This document shows positions 54,437 to 63,027 of a stretch of DNA of 64,000 nucleotides, in pieces. How positions within the stretch are numbered: position 1 is the stretch's first letter; each line of letters begins with the position of its first letter. The stretch comes from Cryptosporangium arvum DSM 44712 (lineage in GTDB: Bacteria > Actinomycetota > Actinomycetes > Mycobacteriales > Cryptosporangiaceae), in NCBI RefSeq assembly GCF_000585375.1, contig NZ_KK073874.1, positions 1,364,001 through 1,428,000 on the forward strand. The letters are read 5' to 3'. Both the position numbers and the translations under genes were made by a program. Below the pieces are notes generated by a model. The model was not told the DNA's origin. It saw only the letters and a program-made list of their open reading frames with translations, and ran no database searches.

Positions 54437-54760
54437 TCACGAGTGGCTCGCGCCGAGCTCCACCAGGAGCACCCCGGTGGCGATCAGCGCGATGCCGGCG
54501 AGCATCACCCTCGTCAGCGGCTCCTTGAACAAGACCTTCGAGGCGACGGCGGCCAGCGCCACACCACTCGCGGTCCAGATGCCGTAGCCGACGCCGAGAT
54601 GCAGTCCGCGGTCGAGGGCGAGCGACAGCCCGACGAACGCACCGAGGTATCCGGCCACGACGGCGACGTACCACGCGGAGCGGCCCACGGACGCCATCCG
54701 CAGCGCCAGCGTGCCCCCGAGCTCCATCAGGATCGCGGCGGCCAGGAAGACGTACGTCAC
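54437..54760 (-). CDS. SMR-family multidrug efflux subunit
   Basis: A 107-residue four-helix protein of the EmrE/EbrA type. The essential membrane glutamate is in LAAAILMELGGTLAL (E13 or E14), and GYGIWTASGVAL and the last helix LAGIALIATGVLLVELG are typical. It lies three bases after a second SMR gene, so the two probably form a heterodimeric pump for cationic compounds. Confidence 0.9.
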   Translation of the reverse strand: MTYVFLAAAILMELGGTLALRMASVGRSAWYVAVVAGYLGAFVGLSLALDRGLHLGVGYGIWTASGVALAAVASKVLFKEPLTRVMLAGIALIATGVLLVELGASHS

Positions 54761-54763
54761 GCG

Positions 54764-55105
54764 TCAGCCCTCGCGCTCGGCCCGGGCGGCTTGCGAGCCG
54801 ATCTCGACCAGCAGCACCCCGGCGATGATCACCGCGATGCCGAGCCCCATCAGCAGCGTGAGCGGCTCGCCGTAGATGACCGCGGAGAGCACGGCCGTGC
54901 ACACGACGCCGAGCGCTCCCCAGATGCCGTAGGCGACCCCGAGGCCCATCCCGCGCCTCAGTACCGCCGCCAGGAGCACGAACGAGGCCACGTAGCCGGT
55001 GGCGACCACCACGTAGAGCGCCGGACGGTCGAGCGCGGCTTTGAGGGCCATCGTCGCGGTGACCTCACTGGCGATCGCCGCGCCCAGCAACAGCCACTTG
55101 TTCAT
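54764..55105 (-). CDS. SMR-family multidrug efflux subunit, partner
   Basis: The 113-residue protein has the four SMR helices, glutamate in LLGAAIASEVTATMALK near residue 14, and AYGIWGALGVVCTAVL. The C-terminus has a charged tail (AARAEREG) absent in the partner, which may fix the topology of one subunit. It is first of the pair, 28 bases after the YCII-like gene. Confidence 0.9.
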   Translation of the reverse strand: MNKWLLLGAAIASEVTATMALKAALDRPALYVVVATGYVASFVLLAAVLRRGMGLGVAYGIWGALGVVCTAVLSAVIYGEPLTLLMGLGIAVIIAGVLLVEIGSQAARAEREG

Positions 55106-55133
55106 CGGAGTCCGAGCGACACCGCGGCGAGGT

Positions 55134-55445
55134 TCACCGGCACTCCACCACGGCGATCGAGTTCCCTTCGAACAGCCGCAGGTGCGGGTGGCCCGCGAAG
55201 ATCCGGACCGCCTCGTCGTGCGAACCCGCCTCGTAGCCGGTCGTCGCGTCGACGAAGTCCTCCACCCCGCGCGCCGTCACCCGCTTTTTCGCGTTGAGCG
55301 GCGCACCCGGGTCGACGAGGGCTCCGTGGTCGGCCTGCGCCCACGCCGCCCACGCGTCCAGGAATTCGGCCTGCTGCTGCGCGCTGAGCTCGTCCTTGTC
55401 GGCCTCGTCGGCGGCGCCGTTGAACAATGCCAGGAACTTGCCCAT
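55134..55445 (-). CDS. YCII-like small protein
   Basis: A 103-residue protein with a dimeric alpha-beta barrel pattern resembling the YCII/DGPF families (KFLALFNGAADEAD at the start, GSHDEAVRIFAGHPHLRLFEGNSIAVVEC at the end). Such proteins are seen near sigma factors or transport genes; function is unknown. It heads a minus-strand unit with the two SMR genes. Confidence 0.6.
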   Translation of the reverse strand: MGKFLALFNGAADEADKDELSAQQQAEFLDAWAAWAQADHGALVDPGAPLNAKKRVTARGVEDFVDATTGYEAGSHDEAVRIFAGHPHLRLFEGNSIAVVECR

Positions 55446-55503
55446 TGTCGTCTCCCGTCGGACGTCTCGCTTACCCTGACCAGGGCCCTATCGATGAGGT
55501 GGC

Positions 55504-56292
55504 ATGGCGCAGCAGTCACGGTACAAGTCGGTCGACATGAACCCGATCCTGCTGCCGAGCCGCCTCTGGAGCCGGTCGCTCCCCGCCGACGCCTGGGAGG
55601 CCCCGGAGTCGTGGGGCGAGCGCCGAGCCCCGGTGCGTGCCGATCACTTCGCGAAGCAGGCCGCAGGCGTCTGCGAGCTCTACAGCGTCTGCCTGGCCCG
55701 AGCGACCCCGATACCGGCCGGGCACGGAACGATCGCGCTGCGTGCCGTGGAGCCCGATACCGAAGGCTTCCAGCCCGGCTACTCGGAGCCGTATCCCCGC
55801 ACCTCCGACATCGCCACCGCGCGTCTCGACCCCGCCCTGCTCGATCTGCCGCCCGAAACCCGCCCGAGCGCGTACCTGAACTGGCTCCAGCCCGTCCTCC
55901 TGGGCCTGGCCGCCACCCGCGGCGTGTCCGCCGCCGGCTTCCACGAGGCTTACGACGCCACCCTGGCCGAGGGTTGCCTGATGAGCTGGGAGGGTCCGGG
56001 CCGAAGCAGCCCCGACCGCCGCCACCGAGCGACCCCGCACTACGCCATCGACGCCCAGGGCGACGCGTGGCTCCGCGTGGTGATCCGCAGCCGGGACGGC
56101 ACGCCGGTCGCCGAGGGCGGCCCCTGGGAAAGCGACCTGAGGCCGTACCGCTGGCGCCGCCACGCGAGAACCCTGACATGGCCGACCCCGGCCGAGGTGT
56201 CCATAGAGGCTTTCCTCACCACCACCGCCGACGCCTGGGGCGTGGAACAGCGCCACACGCTGACAGTTCACCCCCATGGGGTTGACCGCTGA
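55504..56292 (+). CDS. Conserved hypothetical protein
   Basis: A soluble 262-residue protein with no signal peptide or membrane helix. It is rich in Trp, Pro and Arg (SRLWSRSLPADAWEAPESWG near 20), with a beta-rich C-terminal half (AWLRVVIRSRDG, TLTVHPHG). I do not recognise the family. Codon use (high third-position G+C) matches its neighbours, and it is divergent from the YCII-like gene by 58 bases. Confidence 0.65.
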   Translation: MAQQSRYKSVDMNPILLPSRLWSRSLPADAWEAPESWGERRAPVRADHFAKQAAGVCELYSVCLARATPIPAGHGTIALRAVEPDTEGFQPGYSEPYPRTSDIATARLDPALLDLPPETRPSAYLNWLQPVLLGLAATRGVSAAGFHEAYDATLAEGCLMSWEGPGRSSPDRRHRATPHYAIDAQGDAWLRVVIRSRDGTPVAEGGPWESDLRPYRWRRHARTLTWPTPAEVSIEAFLTTTADAWGVEQRHTLTVHPHGVDR

Positions 56293-56395
56293 GCCCGTGA
56301 TCGCGGTTGTGGGGCGGAGCTCGCCGCTTCGCTCGTCGACGACGGTGGCGTGGCCTTCGCCGGCCGTAGCGGTCGGTGATCAGCGGTAAGCGGAC

Positions 56396-56857
56396 TCAGG
56401 TGCTGTACGTGCCGTCCCACGGCTCGGTGAACCCCAGCCGATCTGGATACAGCTCGGCCCAGGCGTCCCGTTCGGCATCTGACTCGTCGATGAGGCCGAA
56501 CGTGACGCCGTCGTACAAGACCCGGAACGGCCGGATCGCGATGTCGCCGTAGTCCCGGTCGACAAGGTCATCGAGTAGTTCCCGCAGGCGTTGCTCGGCC
56601 CGACGGCGGAATTCGCCGCGTACGTAAGGGGCGACGCCGATCAGTGAGATCTCCGAGCGGACGTGGTTGCCCGCGTGATCGAACCGGTGGAGGTAGGCGT
56701 ACCAGCGGATGCGCTCGCGACGCAGATCGAGCTCTTCGTCGTCATCTCGGTGCGCGCCGTGGATCACGGCGTAGAACTGGCCCTCGGCGAACCGGCCGAT
56801 GGTGTCGGTTCGGTAGCCCGGCTCGCGAGCGATGGGGATGAGGGCTGGCACTGGCAC
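56396..56857 (-). CDS. Conserved hypothetical protein
   Basis: A 153-residue soluble acidic protein with IRWYAYLHRFDHAGNH near 50, an amphipathic helix FRRRAEQRLRELLDDLVDR near 82 and a hydrophobic FRVLYDGVTFGLID near 110. No family is recognised. It is the last clear chromosomal gene before the integrated element. Confidence 0.6.
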   Translation of the reverse strand: MPVPALIPIAREPGYRTDTIGRFAEGQFYAVIHGAHRDDDEELDLRRERIRWYAYLHRFDHAGNHVRSEISLIGVAPYVRGEFRRRAEQRLRELLDDLVDRDYGDIAIRPFRVLYDGVTFGLIDESDAERDAWAELYPDRLGFTEPWDGTYST

Positions 56858-56861
56858 CGAG

Positions 56862-57377
56862 TCAGGCTACTGGCGGCGACAATCTACGACCTCCGCGCAG
56901 ACATCCGGCCGCCCGCCGTCCGCGTGATACGGCACCACGGCGTTCGCAGCGTAGTGCGATAGCCCCGGTTGCTACCGCGGCAATCGAGCACAGCCCCAAC
57001 CCGGAACGCACCGGCGGTCGATGATTCGAGGAAAGGGGTGTCATCCCGTACATCGGGAGGCATGGCGCGCCGCCGAAGAAGCCCAGAATCCCGAGCGCCA
57101 CTGCCACGAGCGTCAACCGATCACGTCCCGTACCCGACGACGTCAGTGTGGACGCGTCTGTCAGGTAAGACCGAACCCGATCGGCCAACGGGCTAGCGAC
57201 CCGACACTCGTCCCATCTGCCGTCGACCCACCCCCCGGGTAACGGCCCGGCGGCGGCGCCGCTCCATGCCGCCACGTCGGACAGCGGCCCAAGGGAGGAT
57301 GGCTGTCCCGCTGGTGGACGGCTCGCTCGTCTGGGCCATGCCTCATCCCTGGCGCCCAAGCGCCCCGGCGGAGTCAA
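56862..57377 (-). pseudogene. Possible decayed small membrane-protein gene
   Basis: The frame holds two hydrophobic segments (LTLVAVALGILGFFGG and GLCSIAAVATGAIAL) linked by a proline-rich loop, like small actinobacterial two-helix proteins, but there is no convincing start and the flanks look random. It may be a remnant near the attachment site. The rest of 56858-57451 shows no gene that I can support. Confidence 0.25.
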
Positions 57378-57451
57378 AGCATGGGCTGACCGCGGGGTTC
57401 GCCGCAGTCAGGGGCCGCGGCCCACTGAACTGCGGAAGCAAGAAGAAAAAG

Positions 57452-57493
57452 TGCGCCAACAGGGACTTGAACCCCGAACCCGCTGATTTCAAA
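57452..57493 (-). other. attL: displaced 3' end of a tRNA gene
   Basis: On the minus strand the bases read as a tRNA 3' half: T stem CGGGG, T loop TTCAAGT, stem CCCTG, acceptor strand TTGGCGC and discriminator A, followed by a T-rich tail and no encoded CCA. A 5' acceptor GCGCCAA is absent to the right, so the gene is broken here. This is the expected left junction of an element that integrates into a tRNA 3' end. The tRNA identity is not resolved. Confidence 0.75.
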
Positions 57494-57624
57494 ATTGCAG
57501 TTTTCGACGTTATTCACTAACCATCGTGCGTGTGCTCTGAGCTGCTAGGACACTATTCGGTGTCGTGCGCTCCTGTTCACTAGAATTCAGCGTTTCCGTG
57601 GGGTAAGTGCGGTATCTTTGTGGA

Positions 57625-58773
57625 ATGGGACGGCCGACTCTTCCATTAGGAACGCATGGCGCAATCAGCATAGAGAAGTTCGGTGCGGGCTATCGGGCGC
57701 GTACGCGGTACCGGGACTACGACGGTGTGACCCGGCAGATCGATAAGCACGGACCCACGAAAGGTGCGGCGACCAACGCGCTCCTGGAGGCGGTCCGTGA
57801 CCGTGGCCGGCGGAGCGGCATCAACGAGATCAACCGGCTGACGCTCATGCAGGTCGTCATCGACGCGTGGTGGGACAAGATCGAGGCGGGCACACTGAGC
57901 CCCGGAACCAAGGAGGCGTACCGGTACCGGCTCGACGGTCAGGTGATCCCGGCGCTGGGGAAGCTCCGCGTCCACGAGGTCACCGTGTCGGTCGTCTACC
58001 GACACCTGCGGAAGGTCCTGGAGAAGCACGGTCCGGCCATCGCCAAGATGACGAGGACAGTGCTGTCGGGCGTGCTCACTCTCGCTGTGCAGCACGACGC
58101 GCTCGACCGGAACCCGGTGCGGGAGATGGGTCCGCTGACCGACCGGAAGCCTCGCCGGAAGGCGCGGGCACTGACGGTCGACGAAGCGCGAAAGCTCCGG
58201 GCGTCGCTGGCGGCAAACAAGAAGGCAGTCGATCGGGACTTGCCCGACTTCGTCGACATGATGCTGGCAACCGGTCTTCGGATCAGCGAGTGCAGCGCGA
58301 TCGTCTGGGACGCACTCGACCTCGACGCCGCGACGGTGGAAGTCCGCGGCACGGTGATCCGGATCAAGGGCGTCGGCCTGGCGATTAAGCCTGAGCCGAA
58401 GTCCGAGGCTGGCTACCGGACCCTCGTGCTTCCCCGGTGGGCGGTCGAGATGCTGCGGCGTCGGCATTCGGCGGCCGGCGGTTCGCCTCGCGGGGATGAC
58501 CCGGTGTTCCCGGCGCCGCTGGGTGGACTCCGGGACCGCTCGAACACGTCAGCGGACCTCGCTGATGCCTTCGAGGATGCCGGGATGGGCTGGGTGACGT
58601 CCCACGTGTTCCGGAAGACCGTGGCGACGTTGATGGATCGCGCCGGCCTGACCGCTCGGGCCGCGGCCGACCAGCTCGGCCACGCCAAGCCATCAATGAC
58701 CCAGGACGTCTACATGGGACGGGACGTTGCCGATACGGGCGCGGCCGTCGTCCTGGAGCAGCTAGCGGGGTGA
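57625..58773 (+). CDS. int: AICE tyrosine site-specific integrase
   Basis: The 382-residue recombinase begins MGRPTLPLGTHG, the usual AICE integrase start, so ATG 57625 is preferred over GTG 57607. An AP2-like arm-binding region and SAM-like core-binding domain (about 60-150) precede the catalytic domain with R219 (TGLRIS), H327 and R330 (SHVFRKT), H353 (LGHAK) and the nucleophile Y363 (DVYMG). All active-site residues are present, so it should be functional. It lies 131 bases from the tRNA fragment. Confidence 0.95.
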   Translation: MGRPTLPLGTHGAISIEKFGAGYRARTRYRDYDGVTRQIDKHGPTKGAATNALLEAVRDRGRRSGINEINRLTLMQVVIDAWWDKIEAGTLSPGTKEAYRYRLDGQVIPALGKLRVHEVTVSVVYRHLRKVLEKHGPAIAKMTRTVLSGVLTLAVQHDALDRNPVREMGPLTDRKPRRKARALTVDEARKLRASLAANKKAVDRDLPDFVDMMLATGLRISECSAIVWDALDLDAATVEVRGTVIRIKGVGLAIKPEPKSEAGYRTLVLPRWAVEMLRRRHSAAGGSPRGDDPVFPAPLGGLRDRSNTSADLADAFEDAGMGWVTSHVFRKTVATLMDRAGLTARAAADQLGHAKPSMTQDVYMGRDVADTGAAVVLEQLAG

Positions 58774-58936
58774 CCTATCCGTTTGCCCTGCTGGCTACCT
58801 TTGGTAGTAGCTGGATGACAGCTTGATCGTCTGACTCCAACTCTGCGGCTGGGCCGCATCGACGTGACGTGTGCGTGGCGCTGTCGATGCGGGTCGCTCA
58901 TCCGGGGGCGGCTCCCTGAGCCGAGAGGAGGCGGCG

Positions 58937-59125
58937 ATGGCGGCTACGGAGTGGCTGACGGTGGATGAGCTGGCGGCCGAGTTGAAGGTTCCGAAGGCCA
59001 CGATCTACAAGTGGCGTGCGAACCGCGAGGGTCCACGGGCGGCCCAGATCGGCCGGCACCTCCGCTTCCGGCGTGGAGATGTCGACGCCTGGCTGGAAGC
59101 CGTATGCCTGGAGACTCCGCGCTGA
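58937..59125 (+). CDS. xis: Excisionase (helix-turn-helix Xis)
   Basis: A 62-residue MerR-like winged-helix protein: WLTVDELAAELKVPKATIYKWR recognition region, then IGRHLRFRRGDVDAWLE wing, the standard excisionase pattern. GAGAGGAGG precedes the ATG at 58937. It lies 163 bases downstream of int, an int-xis order opposite to pSAM2, where xis precedes int. Confidence 0.9.
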   Translation: MAATEWLTVDELAAELKVPKATIYKWRANREGPRAAQIGRHLRFRRGDVDAWLEAVCLETPR

Positions 59126-59312
59126 CCGTGAAGACTGAAGGTGCCCAGTCGTTTCTGACATCACAAACTATGCATGGACTCGTGTCCGTGGCTAAGTCTG
59201 TGCGGGTATCATCATCACGAACGATATGGCATATCGGCTGTGCGTTCATGCAGGTGAGAGAAGCAGGGCTCGGCCGCACAAGCGACCGAGCCCCACAGGA
59301 CAAGTCTCGGAA

Positions 59313-59510
59313 CTAGTTGGGTCGCTCCGTCCAAAGAGAATCCCAAACAGCTTCGGTCAGCGTCCAAAGTGCCGCCGCGAACATCGCGGCGGTGCTTCTT
59401 CCTGTCGCGATCAGGACGATCTGCCAAATTGCGAAGATAGCTCGCAAGATCGGCCTAAGGCGCCAGTCTGGTTCCTTGGAAAGACGGGCAAAATTAGCAG
59501 AACCAGACAC
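59313..59510 (-). CDS. Small hydrophobic protein of the element
   Basis: A 65-residue frame on the minus strand starts with GTG after AGGAGATTAG, a good ribosome site. It has a basic N-terminus and one or two hydrophobic helices (AIFAIWQIVLIATG, AAMFAAALWTLTEAVW) rich in Trp. No family is recognised. The opposite strand has an equally long frame without such a site, which makes this one the better candidate. Confidence 0.45.
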   Translation of the reverse strand: MSGSANFARLSKEPDWRLRPILRAIFAIWQIVLIATGRSTAAMFAAALWTLTEAVWDSLWTERPN

Positions 59511-60056
59511 CTAATCTCCTCTCTCCTCCGCGGGCTAGCCGGAAGGCTCGGCGTTAACTGCGGCACGAGAGTACCAATGTGATGCGCCTGGCGAGCTAGC
59601 GGAGGCGTGCATCGATGCAGGGTGAGGGTGGCTATTAGGGCTACTAGACCCACTAGTAGCCCTGTCGGCAAACCTACGTTGGGGGAATTCGGAATGCGTC
59701 AGCAGTAACGACCTGCATAAGTGCCGAACGGCTCTCCGGATTGCGCCCAATGGGTCCGATAAAAATAGCCGTGACACAGATCACAAAGCTGCTAGGAGGG
59801 TCGTAGTCGGCCCGCTGGCGACGTGGGTCCGTGCGGTGGGGTGGCGCGTCAGCGCCGGGCCCCCGTCCGCGCGGAGACGCGGCGGCGGCCGGTAGGCCGC
59901 CCTTGATCTAAGTAAGGGGACTTTGAACACAAGGGGGCATAGAGGAGCGCCGGTATGAGGTCGCATCCCAGCGGTCAGGATGGAGCCGCTCCAGCCGAAG
60001 GGTTACGAGGGCGCCCGCAAATCCCGCAGAGGGCGACTGAGCGGCGGGGGCTAGCT
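59511..60056. other. 546-base non-coding stretch inside the element
   Basis: No convincing gene is seen. It holds an 11-bp perfect inverted repeat at 59637-59663 and a G-rich tract before the PH-domain gene. Its higher A+T content from 59590 to 59780 differs from the flanks. It could hold a replication or transfer site. Confidence 0.5.
59637..59663. repeat. 11-bp perfect inverted repeat, AICE spacer
   Basis: AGGGCTACTAG and CTAGTAGCCCT flank ACCCA. There is no T tract after either arm, so it is not a normal terminator. It is a candidate nick site, protein-binding dyad or transfer locus. Confidence 0.8.
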
Positions 60057-60530
60057 ATGCAGGGCCAGCGGACGCTACGGGGCTGGATGTATGTGCTGGT
60101 GACGCTCGCCTGCTACCTGGCGTTCTGCCTTGTGGGTCTCCTGATGGTGCTTCCGGTCGACTATGGCGGCGGCGAGGCCTCAATCGGTCTGACCGGGCAG
60201 ATTCTTGGCGCCTGCATCCTCGTAGTCTTCGCTGGCCCTTTGATTCGCACCCCGTTCCTCCGGGTCGTTCTGAGTGACGAGGGCATCGTGGTGCACAACC
60301 CGGTCCGAACCCGCCGGTACACCTGGGGTCAAATCGCGCGGTGTGAGGTCGGCGAGATAGGCGGCAACCTTGTTCCGCTCGTCGCGCCGATTCTGACCCT
60401 CGCGGACTCTGATGAGTCCTTCGGCATCCGCTTCCTGGAGTCGTTCTGGCTATTCCGCAAGCCAGAACAGACGAGGGCCGGCAGGCTCGCAGCGACTATC
60501 GAGGCGCGCAGGTTGTCCGCGATCGGCTGA
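60057..60530 (+). CDS. PH-domain membrane protein of the element
   Basis: The 157-residue protein has two membrane helices (about 10-33 and 48-68) and a bacterial PH-like domain with LRVVLSDEGIVVHNPVRTRRYTW and QIARCEVGE. Similar proteins are common on actinobacterial elements and chromosomes, function unknown. ATG 60057 was chosen because the helix region follows it; the frame continues upstream to 59955 without helices. Confidence 0.7.
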   Translation: MQGQRTLRGWMYVLVTLACYLAFCLVGLLMVLPVDYGGGEASIGLTGQILGACILVVFAGPLIRTPFLRVVLSDEGIVVHNPVRTRRYTWGQIARCEVGEIGGNLVPLVAPILTLADSDESFGIRFLESFWLFRKPEQTRAGRLAATIEARRLSAIG

Positions 60531-60708
60531 GTTGATCACTGGGGTGACACGGAGCTAGGCGACCCGCTGCGCAGGCCGTGGCAGTCGCGGTCGACGAGCG
60601 CGACGAGCGCACAGCCGTAATGGATGGTTCACGGAACGTGCTGCTGTTGCTACTCTGGCTCGGTGAGGTGGACGCGCATAGTCGAGTGTGAGAGGAGCGG
60701 AAATCCGA

Positions 60709-60812
60709 TGCTGTCCGTTCCTTTGGCACTTGTGGCGCAGTGTGTCTTCTCGCCCGATTATCGGGCTGGATGCCGTGGTCGCGGCAGTAACGGGTTCGTC
60801 GCCGCGACCTAG
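60709..60812 (+). CDS. Possible 34-residue small protein
   Basis: An ATG follows GAGAGGAGCGG and opens a 34-codon frame (MLSVPLALVAQ at the start, two cysteines). A terminator follows 40 bases later, so a discrete short transcript is likely. It may instead be an untranslated RNA or leader; no family is recognised. Confidence 0.3.
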
Positions 60813-60852
60813 GCTCTGTGGTTCGTTCGCCCCGGTGTGGGGTGTCTGGGTT

Positions 60853-60895
60853 GGCCGCGTCCGGCGGATCGTTGCTGCCGGGTCGCGGCCTTTTT
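60853..60895 (+). terminator. Intrinsic terminator inside the element
   Basis: GGCCGCG pairs with CGCGGCC, with an inner CCGGC/GCCGG pair, followed by TTTTT. It closes a short transcription unit that starts after the PH-domain gene. Confidence 0.85.
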
Positions 60896-61205
60896 CGTGT
60901 GTGCTGAGCGCCGAAGAAGCGCTCCCGCCTGGGGCGGTGAGTAGCGCGTAGGCGTGAGCGTCCGATGGAGGCGCTGACCATGAGCATTCTCGAACATTTT
61001 TTCTCTGCCTTTTCGGGCTGTGTGTCGGATTTCGACGCACGGCGGGGGAGGTGCACGCCAATTCCGGGAACCGCTGGAATGGCCATTTCGTCGTACCCGA
61101 ATCCGCCTAGAATTAATGCTTGCGTCTAGATTGATGAGGGTCGTTTACTGATTCCGGGCCGCACGGACGTGGCCTGAGGAAAGGCCGGTCACGGATGACT
61201 GGTCG

Positions 61206-61246
61206 TAGACGCGGGTTCCCATTGCTGGGGTGCCCACCCGCGTCTA
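61206..61246 (+). promoter_or_regulatory. Leader hairpin upstream of the SCO3933-like gene
   Basis: TAGACGCGGGT and ACCCGCGTCTA form an 11-bp perfect stem with an inner CCCA/TGGG pair, 37 bases before the start codon. It could be an attenuator or an RNA stabiliser of the transfer operon. Confidence 0.5.
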
Positions 61247-61283
61247 TTCCTCTCGGGTTCTCCACGGATGGGGTTGGTTTGTC

Positions 61284-61658
61284 ATGGCTGTGAATGGTCT
61301 TCCGAACGTGCTGCATCTGGACTCGACCCAGGTCGGTTTCCTGGCTCTGTCGGCGCCGGAGGCGCGGGTGGATCAGGCGGGTCGGGCGGTGGTGGACAAG
61401 CAGACCGGTCTGCCGCTGTTCCGGGTTCAGATCGCGCTGCTGCACCCCAACGAGCCGGCGGGTCTGGTGTCGGTGACGGTGGCGGGCCAGCCCGAGGGCA
61501 TCGCTCCGGCAACGCCGGTCACCCTGACTCGGTTCACCGGCCGGCCGTGGATCGGCGATCAAGGCAACTGGGGTATCGCGTTCCGGGCCGAAACTCTTGC
61601 GCCGCTGGACGGCGAGACGCGGCGGCGGCATTCCTCGCCCTCTTCCGGTGCGGCCTGA
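61284..61658 (+). CDS. SCO3933-like regulatory protein of the element
   Basis: A 124-residue protein with the pattern seen in SCO3933-family AICE proteins: a beta-rich N-terminus (LPNVLHLDSTQVGFLAL), FRVQIALLHP, VSVTVAGQPEGI and a PW motif (FTGRPWIGDQGNWGIAF). The family is encoded upstream of the translocase in many elements and may bind nucleic acid in an OB-like fold; function unproven. It lies 31 bases before the FtsK-type gene. Confidence 0.6.
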   Translation: MAVNGLPNVLHLDSTQVGFLALSAPEARVDQAGRAVVDKQTGLPLFRVQIALLHPNEPAGLVSVTVAGQPEGIAPATPVTLTRFTGRPWIGDQGNWGIAFRAETLAPLDGETRRRHSSPSSGAA

Positions 61659-61689
61659 CGGGCGCGCGAGCGGAGGGAGGTGATCCGGC

Positions 61690-63027
61690 ATGTTCCTGCT
61701 CGCGCTGGTGATCCTGCTTCGGCGGGGTCCGTGGCCGGCGGTGCGGTTCCTCGTCAAAGCGTGGCTGTGGATCGTCGGCTCGATCGTCTGGCTGGTCCTG
61801 TTCTTCAGGCGGCCTACCGCTGCACTCCTGCTCCTCGTCGCTCTGCTGGTTGCGCTGGTTCTGTGGCGGCTCCGGGGCTGGCTGTGGGGCCAGTTGTGGC
61901 GGTGGAAAGGCGATCGGATCGCGGCGGTGATCCCGGACCGGGCGTGGGTGTGGGTGCGGCGCTTCCAATGGCCGCAACTCGCGTGGCGGACCGGTCTCAC
62001 CCGGCCTCAAGCGGTCGGCGCGGGCGCGTCGATGGAGTACCTGGGCGGTCGGTGGCGGCCGATCCCGAACGGCTTCGTCGTGGTCGGCCGGCTGCTGGAT
62101 GGTCAGACACCGGTCGACTACGCGAAGGTCTCCGAGCCACTCGCGGAGTCCTGGCAAGTGGCGCGGGTGGCGGTCGACTCTCCGGCGCGGGGATGGGTGC
62201 GGCTCAAAGCGTTGTGGTCCGATCCACTGGCCACACCGCTGCGGGCACCGCTACCGAATCCGCGGCCCGACCTGCGGGCGCTGTTGCTGGGCCAGCGGGA
62301 AGACGGGCTGGCCTGGACGGAGCGGCTAATCGGCCGTCACCTCTTGGTCGCGGGCGCCACGGGTGCGGGTAAGGGCTCGGTGCAGTGGTCGGTGATCCGG
62401 GCGCTGGCTCCGCTGATCCGGTGGCGGGTCGTGGAGGTGTGGACGCTCGATCCGAAACGAATCGAGTTCGCGTCGGGCGGCCGGCTGTTCGCCCGGTACG
62501 CGGCCGAACCTGTCGACATGGTCGAGCTGGTCGAGGCGGCGGCACAGTTGGTCGCTGATCGCGCACGGCGGATGGCTGGTCACGCCCGAACCCACGTGGC
62601 GCGGCGCGGTGATCCGTTCGTGCTCCTCAACATCGATGAGTTGGCGTTCCTGACCGCGTACCTGACCGATCGGAAGCTCAAGGACCGGTTCGCTGGCGCG
62701 CTGGCGACCGTGCTCACCCAGGGGCGGGCGCTCGGCGTGGCGGTACTGGCAGCAGTGCAGGATCCGCGCAAGGAGACCGTTCCGCTGCGGCAGCTGTTCA
62801 CCACCCGGATCGCGCTGCGGCTCGACGAACCGTCGCAAGTGGATCTGGTGCTCGGTGACGGCGCGGCCGATCGGGGTGCAGCGGCGCACCTGATCCCACG
62901 GGACGAGGCGACCGGCGCCGGCATCGCCTACGTGATCACCGATGGCGACGCCACGCCTCGGCGGGTGCGTGCCGGCTACCTCTCCGACCGGGACATTGCT
63001 TGGACCGTCGCGACCTTCGCCCGATGA
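61690..63027 (+). CDS. FtsK/SpoIIIE-type DNA translocase (TraB-like)
   Basis: The 445-residue motor has two or three N-terminal membrane helices (about 15-60) and an FtsK domain with Walker A GATGAGKGS (K228), DPKRIEF, Walker B VLLNIDEL near 315 and sensor LTQGRALGVAVLAAVQDPR. In AICEs one such protein is enough to move the circular double-stranded element between mycelia. It is shorter than many TraB proteins and lacks a clear C-terminal winged helix, so DNA recognition may lie elsewhere. Confidence 0.9.
   Translation: MFLLALVILLRRGPWPAVRFLVKAWLWIVGSIVWLVLFFRRPTAALLLLVALLVALVLWRLRGWLWGQLWRWKGDRIAAVIPDRAWVWVRRFQWPQLAWRTGLTRPQAVGAGASMEYLGGRWRPIPNGFVVVGRLLDGQTPVDYAKVSEPLAESWQVARVAVDSPARGWVRLKALWSDPLATPLRAPLPNPRPDLRALLLGQREDGLAWTERLIGRHLLVAGATGAGKGSVQWSVIRALAPLIRWRVVEVWTLDPKRIEFASGGRLFARYAAEPVDMVELVEAAAQLVADRARRMAGHARTHVARRGDPFVLLNIDELAFLTAYLTDRKLKDRFAGALATVLTQGRALGVAVLAAVQDPRKETVPLRQLFTTRIALRLDEPSQVDLVLGDGAADRGAAAHLIPRDEATGAGIAYVITDGDATPRRVRAGYLSDRDIAWTVATFAR

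Larger units (their letters stand above)
60531..61283. other. 753-base spacer with small frame, terminator and leader hairpin
   Basis: The spacer contains a 9-bp tandem repeat GACGAGCGC near 60595, a short frame with a good ribosome site (60709-60812), an intrinsic terminator (60853-60895) and a hairpin just before the SCO3933-like gene. Nothing else coding is supported. Confidence 0.6.

Noticed and set aside
57266-57520. An 84-codon plus-strand frame across the attachment site
   Set aside because: It reads through the tRNA remnant, has no ribosome site and no domain, and is explained by chance.
57452-57526. A complete tRNA gene at the element border
   Set aside because: Only the T arm and 3' acceptor strand are present. 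No 5' acceptor GCGCCAA or D arm is found in the next 75 bases on the minus strand.
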